A DNA stretch of 49,411 nt from Deltaproteobacteria bacterium (GTDB taxonomy: Bacteria; Desulfobacterota; Desulfarculia; Adiutricales; Adiutricaceae). The position numbers were made by a program, and so were the translations under genes. Positions 28,109-37,935 of the stretch are shown here, one piece after another. Numbering within the stretch: the first letter of the stretch is position 1; each line of letters opens with the position of its first letter. The notes beneath the pieces were generated by a model. That model was given only the letters and a program-made list of their open reading frames with translations. It did no database searches and was not told the DNA's origin. The stretch lies in the NCBI GenBank assembly GCA_031278475.1, contig JAITKK010000056.1, positions 1 through 49,411 of the forward strand, in the 5' to 3' direction.

Positions 28109-30889
28109 CTATTTCTTAAGGAGCCTCAGCCCGTTGGCAACGACTATCAGGCACACGCCTATATCCGCGAAGACGGCCATGTACATGCGGGTGAAGCCCA
28201 GGAAGGTGAGCAGCAGGAAGACGAACTTCACTGCAAGGGAGAAGCCGATGTTCTCCCAAAGATGCCAGAAGGTCTCCTTGGAGAGCCTCACGAAGGCCGG
28301 GATCTTCCTAAGATCGTCGTCCATGATGGCGACCGAGGCGGTCTCTATGGCGGTGTCGGTCCCGGCCGCGCCCATGGCGAAGCCTATGTCCGCCTTGGCC
28401 AGGGCAGGGGCGTCGTTTATGCCGTCGCCCACCATGCCGACCTTCCCGTCCTTGGCGAGCCCGGAGACTATGTCGAGCTTCCCCTCCGGGAGCAACCTAG
28501 CCCTGTAGCCGTCCACGCCCACCTCGGACGCCACCTGCTTGGCGGTGTCCTCGTTGTCGCCGGTGAGCATCATGGTCCTGATCCCTAGCCTGTGAAGCTC
28601 CCTGATGGCATCCAGGCTCTCCTCGCGGACGGTGTCGCTAACCGCGAAGAGGCCCAGGACCCTGTCCTTGGTGAACAGGGCCACGGCGCTCCTCCCCTCG
28701 CCCTCGTGCTCCTGGAAGAACGCCTCGGACTCGGGCGAGTCCCCCAGCACCCTGCGCAAGAGCCTTGGGTTCCCGAGATACAGCCCCATGCCTTGGATGG
28801 TCCCCGCGCTCCCCTCGCCCGGGAGCGCCTGGAATCCCTCCACCTCCAAAAGATCCGAGGGAGGGATCCCCTGGGCGGCGAACACGGCCTTGGACACCGG
28901 ATGGTCCGAGCGGCCCGCGAGGCTGGCCGCCATCAGCCCCGGTCCCGCGGGGTCCTGGGCCCCGGGGAAGAGCTGCATGCCGGTCTGCACGGGCCTGCCG
29001 CTGGTGATGGTCCCGGTCTTGTCGAGAGCCAGCCATTTGAGCTTCCTGCCCTCCTCCAGGAAGGTGCCGCCCTTGACCAGGAGCCCCTTGCGGGTGGCGG
29101 CCGCGAGACCGCTCACGATCGTGACGGGCGTGGATATCACGAGGGCGCAGGGGCAGGCCACAACCAGTGTAATGAGCGCCCTGTAGAGCCACTCGGCCCA
29201 GCCGCCGCCCAGAACCAGCGGTGGGACTATGGCCACCAGCACCGCCGCGGCGAAGACCGCGGGCGTGTATATGGCCGCGAACCTGTCCACGAAGCGCTGT
29301 ATGGGGGCCCTGGAGGCCTGGGCCTCCTCCACCGCCCTGAGTATCCTCGACAGGGTGGAGTTCTCGTAGGGCTCGGTCACCAGGTACTCGAAGGAGCCGG
29401 ACTCGTTCACGGTGCCCGCGAAGACCTGGTCGCCCACGGACTTCTCCCTGGGCTTGCTCTCGCCGGTGATGGGGGCCTCGTTCACGGTGGACGCGCCAGA
29501 GACGATCCTGCCGTCCATGGAGAGCTTCTCGCCTGGGCGCACCCTCACCCGGGTGCCGACAGGCACCTGGGAGGCCCTGACCTCCGTCCAGGCGCCGTCC
29601 GGGCCCTCGACCGTGGCCTTCTCCGGGGCCAGGGCCATAAGCCCCGAGATGGCGGCCCTCGCCCGGGCCATGCTCCTATCCTCCAGCTCCTCGGCAAGGG
29701 TGAACAGCACCATGACCATGGCCGCCTCGGGGTAGTCGCCCAGAATGGCAGCCCCCGTGACCGCGACGCTCATGAGGGCGTTCATGTTGAGCTCGAGGTT
29801 CCTAATCGCTATGAAACCCTTCTTGTAGGTCGAGAATCCCGCGAGAAGGATCGCCACCGCCGCGAGGGTTATGGCCACGGCCGGGTGGAGGCCCAGCAGG
29901 TGGGATGCCTCGGAGCACAGGGCTATGCCCGCCGCCAGAAGAAGCCTGCCCCAGCCGACCGAGCCGGCGTGGTCCCGCCCCTCTTGCCTTTCCTCTTCCG
30001 GGATGGGGACGGCGTCCATGCCGATGGACGACAGGGCCCCCTCAAGCCCCTCCGTGGACCCCAGATCGTGGTACACGGTCAGATCCCTTTTGAGTAGGTT
30101 GAACTCCAGGGAGTCCACGCCCTGGAAACCCTCAAGCTTGCGCCGTATGAGCTTCTCCTCGACTGGGCAGCACATGTCGGCTATGTGGTAGCGGGAAACC
30201 TTCGACCGCTTTCCGGCGTCGGCCTCGAAGATCGGGGTGGCCTGGCAGCAGGCCGAGCAGCAGGCGGCTTTGGGTGGGCCCTTGGGCTTGGCCTCCTCCG
30301 CCTGGGCCGCCGGATTGGCGGCGTGGCCATGGGCGTCGTCTTGGGCGTGGTCATGGCCGTCGTCATGGCCGTGATCGTGGGCGGCGTCGCTACCGCCATC
30401 GTTCGCGCCTGTCGCGCCGTCTTCCTGGCAGGCCGGGAATTCAAACGGGAATGGGACCCGCTCGCCCTGCCCGTCCGGGGGCATGCCCATGCCGACCAAG
30501 GCCTCCCTCAGGGGCTCGGACGAGCCCAGGGCGTAAGAGACGAAGAGCTCCCTGTTGTCCAGGTCGAAACCAAGGGCCCTCACGCCCGGGAAGGACTGGA
30601 ATTTCTCACGGATGAGCCTCTCCTCGGCCGGGCAGTCCATGTTCCGGATGCGGAAACGGACGGCCGGGGAATCGCCCTGGCTGACGGCCAGGCTGCCTTT
30701 GAAGGCATTTTGGCGGTGCCAGGGCATTGATGGCGGTTCCTCATCGTCGCCCGGGGGTCCGTCCGGGGCGCCCCTTCCGCCGCCCGCGGCCGGGCTGGGG
30801 GCGGGACCCGCCGTTGCGGGCCTTGCGGCTTCCCTGAAGTGCGGGTGGTTGTCCTCGTGGGACGCCCCGCAGAGGTGGCAATAGTGCAT
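28109..30889 (-). CDS. P1B-type heavy-metal translocating ATPase (ZntA/CadA-like, Zn/Cd/Pb)
   Basis: CPCALVISTPV, DKTGTITSG, TGDNEDTA, MVGDGINDAPALAKADIG. N-terminus has two MDCPAEE/MCCPVEE HMA-like domains, a His/Asp-rich stretch and CCSACC. Start at MHYCHLCG. Confidence 0.95.
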   Translation of the reverse strand: MHYCHLCGASHEDNHPHFREAARPATAGPAPSPAAGGGRGAPDGPPGDDEEPPSMPWHRQNAFKGSLAVSQGDSPAVRFRIRNMDCPAEERLIREKFQSFPGVRALGFDLDNRELFVSYALGSSEPLREALVGMGMPPDGQGERVPFPFEFPACQEDGATGANDGGSDAAHDHGHDDGHDHAQDDAHGHAANPAAQAEEAKPKGPPKAACCSACCQATPIFEADAGKRSKVSRYHIADMCCPVEEKLIRRKLEGFQGVDSLEFNLLKRDLTVYHDLGSTEGLEGALSSIGMDAVPIPEEERQEGRDHAGSVGWGRLLLAAGIALCSEASHLLGLHPAVAITLAAVAILLAGFSTYKKGFIAIRNLELNMNALMSVAVTGAAILGDYPEAAMVMVLFTLAEELEDRSMARARAAISGLMALAPEKATVEGPDGAWTEVRASQVPVGTRVRVRPGEKLSMDGRIVSGASTVNEAPITGESKPREKSVGDQVFAGTVNESGSFEYLVTEPYENSTLSRILRAVEEAQASRAPIQRFVDRFAAIYTPAVFAAAVLVAIVPPLVLGGGWAEWLYRALITLVVACPCALVISTPVTIVSGLAAATRKGLLVKGGTFLEEGRKLKWLALDKTGTITSGRPVQTGMQLFPGAQDPAGPGLMAASLAGRSDHPVSKAVFAAQGIPPSDLLEVEGFQALPGEGSAGTIQGMGLYLGNPRLLRRVLGDSPESEAFFQEHEGEGRSAVALFTKDRVLGLFAVSDTVREESLDAIRELHRLGIRTMMLTGDNEDTAKQVASEVGVDGYRARLLPEGKLDIVSGLAKDGKVGMVGDGINDAPALAKADIGFAMGAAGTDTAIETASVAIMDDDLRKIPAFVRLSKETFWHLWENIGFSLAVKFVFLLLTFLGFTRMYMAVFADIGVCLIVVANGLRLLKK

Positions 30890-30950
30890 GATGGTCCTCC
30901 TGTCCATGAAGCCGGGCCAAAGGCCCGGGCTTGGTGGGGAAATCTCCCCA

Positions 30951-30987
30951 TTGACAATCATAAACCCTATAGCTACTCTAAGGTCAA
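30951..30987. promoter_or_regulatory. MerR-type operator in the divergent ATPase/merR promoter region
   Basis: ACCCTATAG-CTA-CTCTAAGGT (30964-30984). Minus strand TTGACC-19 bp-TATGAT; plus strand TTGACA-17 bp-TACTCT. Confidence 0.8.
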
Positions 30988-31026
30988 GGGCCAAGGGGCT
31001 TTTTTTTCAAGGAAAGGGGGAAAAAG

Positions 31027-31488
31027 ATGTATTCCATTGGCAAGCTGGCGGAATTATCGGGCGTCAGGCCGGTGACCATCCGCTATTATGAGAAGGTTGG
31101 GGTGATGGGGAGCCCCGAGAGGCGGGAAAACGGATACCGCTGTTATTCGGAGGGGGATCTGTCCAGGCTCGCCTTCATACGCCACTGCAGAAGCCACGAC
31201 CTCTCCATTGACGACATAAAGGAGCTCCTCGCCCTTAGCGAGGCCCCGGAGTCCAACTGCGGGGCCGTCAACGAGATAATCGACAAGCAGATAGGGAGGT
31301 TAGACGAGCTGGGGAAATCCATAGAGAGCCTGAAAAGCCATCTTGTGGACCTGCGCCACAGGTGCAGCGGGGCGGGGCCCGTCGCCCAGTGCGAGATAAT
31401 GAAGGGGTTGTTGGCAGAGGATGCCCCCAACGCCGCCCTTTGCCCAATGCCCAAGGCCAAGGCCCCCGGCAAGGGCAAAGGGGGCTGA
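31027..31488 (+). CDS. MerR family metal-responsive regulator (CadR/ZntR-like)
   Basis: MYSIGKLAELSGVRPVTIRYYEKVGVMGSPERRENGYRCYSEGDLSRLAFIRHCRSHDLSIDDIKELL; ESNCGAVNEIID; divergent from a P1B ATPase. Confidence 0.92.
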   Translation: MYSIGKLAELSGVRPVTIRYYEKVGVMGSPERRENGYRCYSEGDLSRLAFIRHCRSHDLSIDDIKELLALSEAPESNCGAVNEIIDKQIGRLDELGKSIESLKSHLVDLRHRCSGAGPVAQCEIMKGLLAEDAPNAALCPMPKAKAPGKGKGG

Positions 31489-32221
31489 CACGCCCGGAAG
31501 CCCCCTTCCCTGCCCTGGAGCCCCAAGATCCATTCTTACGTCGGGGGTTCCGCGCATGAAAACCGATAATTATCCGTTAACGCAGATAATACCGATGCTT
31601 TTCTTAAGTAGTTACTAAAAAATTCATGATAACTATATAATAATACGTTAAAGTTATCCATAAATTTAGATTAAATATAGAATATTACATAATTTTTTAA
31701 GTTATTATCTATAAAAATATCCCCCAATTCTAAAATCGCTTCATAATCGGAAAACTAAATCTCAAATCGCCGCGAACATCCAGCCAGCCCCATTTTATAA
31801 AATAAATTTTCAAATAACCCGCGGGGGGGTTCTTGCCAGGCCATCAATCTTAATCCCGCCTGGTGTCTGCTACAATGGTTCAAGGCTCCTTGTGGCCTAA
31901 ACAAAAGGGGGGCCCCGGCCCAGGCGGGCTTCCTTTGGGACCCTTCACGAATGCCTTCCCCCCACCCGCCGCAGACCATCGGATTCGGCCACCCCCCCAA
32001 TAATCAAGACATTGGCTTTCCGGCATGACATGGCCCCATGCGCCGGACTGCCAATGGTGTAGGTTGCCGGGCCTTTTTCGGCCTTTGACTTGTATCAACC
32101 ATACCTTCATGGTACCTTGTTAAATCCTGCAATCAGTCCTGATGATCTAGTAAAAACCAGCAAGAATGCGATAAGCGGCGGAAAAGAACAATCCGTCCAT
32201 TCTATCCAAGGGAGCAGCGAA

Positions 32222-34255
32222 ATGGGATTCCGTTTCAAGATAATCATGATGCTATCGATAGTGACCGTGCTCATGCTGAGCCAGATCATCGTCACCCTAA
32301 CCCTGTCGCGGTCACTTGACAACCACATAAGGACGGAGTCCGGAAAACTTGTCAAAGACATGAGCGGCATCATCCAGGACAAGGTGGAGCAGAGCGCCGC
32401 CGAGGCGTTGAGGGCGGACGCCGGGGAGCTGACATCGAACCTGGCGGTAGTCCAGAACAGCCTGCTCCTTACCAAAAAATACTTCGCGACTGAAATCCAC
32501 AACGCGGCCCTCGGGCAAGGGGCGCTGACGTTGGCGGTCAAAGAGATCAAGGATTTCTGCGAAACGAGTCTCAAGGAGCTTCCCAAGCCAATATTCGGTT
32601 TCGGGGTGACGTTCGAGATAGGCGGTTTCTCCAAGGAAGAGCCGTTTTTCCTGCCCTACGTGTACCGGGAGGGCGATGGGATTGGCTATTCGGCCGCTGT
32701 GGACATCGAAGGCAGGGACGCGAACAACCCGCCCACGGACGCGGAGCAAAGCGCTTTCGTCACAAACGAGACCACCAGGGAGTATTACACCCTGTCCGTT
32801 CCGAGGGAGCACGACCGCAACACCCCCGCATCGGAGGAAACCCACTGGACGGTGCCCTATATGAGCACCCTTGCCGGTACCATCCTGGTTTCAGCCACAA
32901 CCCCCTTGAACGACGGGGGGAAGGTCGTGGGCGTCGCCTACGTGGATCTCGCGCTTGGGAGCCTTTCCGACATCCTTGCCAAGATAAGCAAGAGGAACCC
33001 CGATTCCCTGGGCTTCTCGTTCACATGGGGCTCGCACGCCGTGCTTAGCGAACTGGGGTTCCCCGACTATGCCCCAAAGAATGTGCCCGATCTCAGCAAA
33101 CCCGGTTCCAACACAGTCAAAATATCCAACGTGGCCGACATCCCCTCGGTGGGCCCGCAAATCATCACCCTTACCCAAGGGATGAAGAATGGCGAGGTCA
33201 AGATAAGCCACTTCGAGTACAACAACGAGGAATACAGCCTGCTTCTCTTTAACGAGAGCAACCTTTTCGGCATAGCGGTGCTCATGCCGCAAAAGGTGCT
33301 CTTCGCCGACACGATCAGGGCCCAGCAGCTCATGGAGACCCTTTACGCGAGCCAGGCGAAGATCCTGTGGAACATCCAGCTGGTAAACATCGTCTCGCTT
33401 GCCATCATACTCATACTGCTTGTGGCCATTACCGTATTCATCCGCATGGCAACCCAAAAGCTGATCGACCTGGCCGTGAAACTCGACCAAGTGGCCTTCG
33501 ACATAAGCGATCTCTCGAAAGTGACCTCCGAGATCGCAAGCGAGCTCGAACAGGACAGCCAGGATCAGCAGGACTCCCTCAACAGGACATCGGAAGCCAT
33601 GAAGGACATAGCCGTCCAAATCGAGTCGAGCAACAAATCATCCAAGAAGTGCATGGAAGCCATGAATGACACGGCGATGGTTGTGGAGAGGGGCGGTAAC
33701 ACGGCAAAGAGCGTCAAAACCGCCATGGACAACATATCCGGGACCACCAACGAGATAACGAAAATCCTCAACACCATGCAAAGCATCGCCTTCCAGACCA
33801 ACCTTTTGGCCTTGAACGCCGCTGTCGAGGCAGCCCGCGCCGGGGAATCCGGCCAAGGCTTCGCCGTGGTCGCAGGCGAGGTCCGGACCCTCGCCATACG
33901 CTCCAACGAGGCGGCCACGAAGACCGACACCCTGATGGTCATCGCGAACCAAGGCGCGGAGGAAGGCGAGAAGTCCGCCGTGCAGCTAAACGAGGGCTTC
34001 GAGCGGATAGGGGAATCCGTGGAGAACGTGACCAAGCACGTGGAGACAATCTCTCAGGCAAGCCAGGAGCAGAAAAGCTCAGTCGACTTGGTATCCAAAA
34101 ACCTCGAAGAGCTCAACAAGACAGTGGATATGAACACGCAGCTCTCCCAAAAATCGTTGAACAACTCCAACACCCTCTCCGAGAAGGCCGTGGCGCTCAC
34201 CGAATCGGCTGTCGAGCTAAAGGAGCTCATACTCGGGAACGCACACGTGAACTGA
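32222..34255 (+). CDS. Methyl-accepting chemotaxis protein with extracytoplasmic Cache-like sensor
   Basis: [34 protein letters not shown]; large periplasmic region; second [52 protein letters not shown]. Confidence 0.94.
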   Translation: MGFRFKIIMMLSIVTVLMLSQIIVTLTLSRSLDNHIRTESGKLVKDMSGIIQDKVEQSAAEALRADAGELTSNLAVVQNSLLLTKKYFATEIHNAALGQGALTLAVKEIKDFCETSLKELPKPIFGFGVTFEIGGFSKEEPFFLPYVYREGDGIGYSAAVDIEGRDANNPPTDAEQSAFVTNETTREYYTLSVPREHDRNTPASEETHWTVPYMSTLAGTILVSATTPLNDGGKVVGVAYVDLALGSLSDILAKISKRNPDSLGFSFTWGSHAVLSELGFPDYAPKNVPDLSKPGSNTVKISNVADIPSVGPQIITLTQGMKNGEVKISHFEYNNEEYSLLLFNESNLFGIAVLMPQKVLFADTIRAQQLMETLYASQAKILWNIQLVNIVSLAIILILLVAITVFIRMATQKLIDLAVKLDQVAFDISDLSKVTSEIASELEQDSQDQQDSLNRTSEAMKDIAVQIESSNKSSKKCMEAMNDTAMVVERGGNTAKSVKTAMDNISGTTNEITKILNTMQSIAFQTNLLALNAAVEAARAGESGQGFAVVAGEVRTLAIRSNEAATKTDTLMVIANQGAEEGEKSAVQLNEGFERIGESVENVTKHVETISQASQEQKSSVDLVSKNLEELNKTVDMNTQLSQKSLNNSNTLSEKAVALTESAVELKELILGNAHVN

Positions 34256-35528
34256 CCCAAGCCCTTGGGAATCGCTCCCGAGGCCCCCTTAACGGCCGCG
34301 GCCGGAGTGCGGCTTGGGCAAGAGCCCATGCAACCCCCGCCCATGGCCCCTTTATGGCCCCTTTATGGCCCCGGGGCTTCCACAACATTGGCGTATAAAG
34401 ACCCCGGGTGGTCGATATAAGGCGCCGTCCAGCCATGAGCGCCAATCGGCCTGCCCGCTGCCGCCTTGCAAGGGGATCCAGAGGCCTCTAGAAGTGAGGC
34501 GATATGTCGCCCGTGTTGTAAAATACAAGCGAATTACCTTGCATAATCGGAAACGCCGCCTCCCTTGGGCAAAGCGTCAAAGGCACAAAAGAGGTTGCCA
34601 TAATTGTGGCACAAATTAATGCCAAGATTTTCCAACTAAATAAAATCTTCTATGAATTATTATAAATCGTTTTCAGGCCCTTTGACATAACACCGCTACA
34701 ATCCACACCCTACAAGGCTTTTGTAGCTATCAACCGCATATTGTTCTTATCCCATAAGCATTAATTTGTGGCAGCATGGACCATTTGCGTAACCAATAGG
34801 GTATTGGGTATAACAAAACGCAACATTTGCGCAAAATTCCGCCATTTCCCCGCTCTTCACAAGAGTCTTCCAAAGCATCCCGCAAACCAATTCCCTCTCT
34901 GACCGGCACACTATACAATAGTGGCGCCCGCAACGGCGCCATGCGCCTGTCGCGCCTAGGCCACGGCGTCCTAACACCATATCTAGCGATTCTTAGAACA
35001 AACTTGTAATTGGGCCCCATGCCAGGATGCTTTTGCCCTTTCCGGCCTCCATGCCGCTTAAGGCATTCCTCTTGGCAAGGCCAAGGGATCCTTGCCAATG
35101 CGCCGCTCCCAGGTATCAGCGTTTTTTTCAGAAAATTCCGAAAACCACTTATTTTGAATTTGCGATTGAATTGCCAGAATGAGATAAAACCAGAAAATAT
35201 CAATCACAAAACGTAATTATATTAGCATTTGTAGCATTTTATATAGAGTTATACGCCACGCCAAAAAGACAAAAAAAGAATCGTAGTGTCAAAATAATAT
35301 TAATTCCCTAATAATCGCCTGCTACATACAGCATATAGTGGTGTACACAAGCTGTGCTAAGCAACATGTCTCCTCTTGGCTATAATCAATTAAATAAAAT
35401 TCGTTGCTTTTCCCTTATCTTTGGTGTACCTTATTTCTAAGGCCTGTCGACGCAAGCGTCGGCATGGGCCGAACTTTACGTGCTTTTTTACCGTTTGATC
35501 CGATCGCATCAAAGAAAGGACCTATGGG

Positions 35529-36047
35529 ATGGAAAACATGACAGGCCCGCAAGGCCGCATCCCTGATCAAAACTTCAGCGAATGGCTGAAGCTCTATATA
35601 CCCGGAACGGAAGTGGAAGCCACCTTCCCCATCCCCCCGGAATTCAGGGAATACTTCGAGGATTGCCTTTACCCGCCCAGCATCCTGTTCTACGCCAGGG
35701 CGGTGATGGACACTACCGCCAGATTGTTCAACAAATCCGGTGCGCCGGACTATTCCAAAATATTCCCGGACAAGGTCGCGTACCCCAACAGCGCGAGGCG
35801 CCTCAGGGAATGGGTAAGGCTAATGGAGGTTGTGGAGGTGGACCGCCCCAACAAGAGGAGCCGCATCCTCAAGAGGGCGGGCGAGCTAAGGTGCTGCGGC
35901 AACCTCTTTTGGGAGCAGCACTCCGAGTGGCCTGACTGGACCCTCCAGAAGCCGGAGGACAAGGCGATGGATCCGATGGAGGCCGAACGCTGGCGCCGTT
36001 GGGCGGAAACCCGCTCCCACACGGCCCTCACCTTGGTCAAATCATAG
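35529..36047 (+). CDS. Uncharacterised 172-aa protein
   Basis: ATG preceded by AAAGAAAGGA; typical codon usage; followed by a strong terminator; no family recognised. Confidence 0.7.
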   Translation: MENMTGPQGRIPDQNFSEWLKLYIPGTEVEATFPIPPEFREYFEDCLYPPSILFYARAVMDTTARLFNKSGAPDYSKIFPDKVAYPNSARRLREWVRLMEVVEVDRPNKRSRILKRAGELRCCGNLFWEQHSEWPDWTLQKPEDKAMDPMEAERWRRWAETRSHTALTLVKS

Positions 36048-36069
36048 CCGGCGCGAAGCCGCCTTTAAT

Positions 36070-36101
36070 GCGAAAAGGGCCCCGCGAGGGGCCCTTTTCG
36101 C
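36070..36101. terminator. Intrinsic terminator, shared by convergent genes
   Basis: GCGAAAAGGGCCCC-gcga-GGGGCCCTTTTCGC. Confidence 0.9.
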
Positions 36102-36205
36102 ATCCTTTTGGGACCGAGGGGGCTGCGATCCATGGCGGGATCCCATGGCTGGATCCATTGGTTGACACACCTGTGGGTGATACCATGAGGGCAACCAAAG
36201 GGCCG

Positions 36206-36922
36206 CTAAAGCCTCGAAAGTATGATTTCCTCAAGCTGCGCCGGCATTTCCAGCGGATGGAAATGGCCCCCTGGCAGCTCTATCACCTCGAGGGGGAAGC
36301 TTGTCCAGCCCTGCCAGGCGGACACGAGGGCGCGATCCACCATGTCGCTCTCGGCGTAGACGGCCGTTATGGGGGCGCCCAGCACGGGGATCGGCTCCGG
36401 CCGGGAATAGTTCTCCACCGCCACGAGGTCCGCCCTGTACACGGGCGTGAACAGGCCCATTTGCTCCTCGGTGGGGACCCTCTGGCCGAACAGCACGCCG
36501 AACCTATCCGCGCTTGTCTCCCACAGCTCAAGGTCCGGGAGCCCCGACATCCCCGGGGGTATGGGGTGCCAGCCCGGGGTCGAGTAGCTGGAGAGGAAAA
36601 GCCGCCGGGGCGCCCCGAGGCCGGCCCCGGTGATCGCCAAGGCCAGCAGGAACGCGTTCAAGGCCCCCATGCTGTGCCCGAAGACGTAATAGCCCTTCCC
36701 GCCCTCAAGAAAAGGCCTTGCCTGGGCAAGAAGGTCCGCGACAATGCCCCCCATGGAATAAAGAAGCGGCTCGTCCCGGCGTTTGCCGTGCCCGGGCAGA
36801 TCCAGCGGGGCCAGGGAAAGCCTGGCCCCCAGCCTTTGGAAGCCTTCCAGGTAGTGGAAGGCGCTTCCCGAGGCGTGGGAGAGTATGAAGAACACGGGGC
36901 CATTGAATGCTTCCGGGTTCAA
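36206..36922 (-). CDS. Type II thioesterase (NRPS-associated, alpha/beta hydrolase)
   Basis: ILSHASGSAFHYLEGFQRL, LDLPGHGKRRDEP, YYVFGHSMGALNAFLLA (intact GxSxG), PGGHFHPLE. Confidence 0.92.
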   Translation of the reverse strand: MNPEAFNGPVFFILSHASGSAFHYLEGFQRLGARLSLAPLDLPGHGKRRDEPLLYSMGGIVADLLAQARPFLEGGKGYYVFGHSMGALNAFLLALAITGAGLGAPRRLFLSSYSTPGWHPIPPGMSGLPDLELWETSADRFGVLFGQRVPTEEQMGLFTPVYRADLVAVENYSRPEPIPVLGAPITAVYAESDMVDRALVSAWQGWTSFPLEVIELPGGHFHPLEMPAQLEEIILSRL

Positions 36923-36969
36923 TCAGCCGTGCCCCCCATACGGGCCTGTGGCGTTTCGCGCGCAAGGGC

Positions 36970-37935
36970 TCAAGGCAAGGCCCCCTGGGGGGCCTTCTCG
37001 GGATCCCCGGCCGCCGTGGGTTCCCCGGCCGCCTTGCCCGCCACGCCCCTGGACGCCGGGTCGCCCGCGAACAGAAGCCTCAGGCCCACGGAATTGTACC
37101 TCAGGGATGGTTTGAGCGGCATCCTGCGGGTGACCGTCAGGGTCTCGGGCTGGTTGTAGAAGGCCCCGCCCCGCAGCACCTTCTCGAGGCCGCTCCTGGG
37201 GCCGATGGGGTCCTGGTTCTGGCCGTTTGCGTAGAAGGCCGGGTTGTACCAGTCGGCCACCCACTCCCAGACGTTCCCCAGAACGTCGCGCAGCCCCAGC
37301 GGGTTGGGCTTTTTTAGGCCGATGGGGTGCGGCGTGCTCCCGGAGTTGCCCTTGTGCCAGGCGTAATCGCCCAGGTCGGCCAACTTTCCCGGGAACCCCG
37401 TGTCCTGTTGGGTGCCGCCCCTGGCGGCCAGCTCCCACTGGGCCTCGCTGGGTATCCTGTAGCCGTCGGTACCCTCCAGCTCGTTCAGCATGACCACGAA
37501 CTCGAAGGCGTCGGCCCAGGAGATGTTGTGCACCGGCCCGAGGGGGTCCTTGAAGCGGCTGGGGTTCATGCCCGTTACCTTCTCGTAGCTTGCCTGATCC
37601 AGCTCCTTCGCGGCTATGTGGAAGGGCTCGCTGATGCTCACCTCGTGGACCGGGCCCTCGCCGGGGAGTGCCCCCTCGCCCTCGTAACCCATGCTGAAAC
37701 TCCCGGGCCCCACCTTCACGAAGTCCATGCCCAGGCTGTTGCGGAAGCCCCCTGTGGCCTGGGGCGCCGCCTGGGCCTGCGGGGCCGCCTGGGCCTCCGC
37801 CCTGGCAGCCTGCGGGAGGGAAACAAACGCCAAGGCCAGGGCCGCAAGGAGGGAGAAGGCCGCCCCCGTCATGGCTCCCTTTGCCAGTCCCTTTGCCCCT
37901 CCCATGGCCCCCATCTTCCTGTGTCCTTCCCTCAT
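36970..37935 (-). CDS. Exported SUMF1/formylglycine-generating-enzyme-like protein, PvdO-like
   Basis: Signal peptide; NSLGMDFVKVGPGSFSMGYEGE, YRIPSEAQWELAARGG, NPLGLRDVLGNVWEWVADWY, KVLRGGAFYNQPETLTVTRR. Catalytic Cys pair absent. Confidence 0.9.
   Translation of the reverse strand: MREGHRKMGAMGGAKGLAKGAMTGAAFSLLAALALAFVSLPQAARAEAQAAPQAQAAPQATGGFRNSLGMDFVKVGPGSFSMGYEGEGALPGEGPVHEVSISEPFHIAAKELDQASYEKVTGMNPSRFKDPLGPVHNISWADAFEFVVMLNELEGTDGYRIPSEAQWELAARGGTQQDTGFPGKLADLGDYAWHKGNSGSTPHPIGLKKPNPLGLRDVLGNVWEWVADWYNPAFYANGQNQDPIGPRSGLEKVLRGGAFYNQPETLTVTRRMPLKPSLRYNSVGLRLLFAGDPASRGVAGKAAGEPTAAGDPEKAPQGALP

Noticed and set aside
28592-30097. 501-aa plus-strand ORF opposite the heavy-metal ATPase
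   Set aside because: Antisense shadow of a high-GC gene; Gly/Arg/Pro/His-rich with no domain signature.
34590-34620. TGGCACaaattaATGCC as a sigma-54 promoter
   Set aside because: The -12 element does not fit TTGC at the required spacing, and no gene starts suitably downstream.
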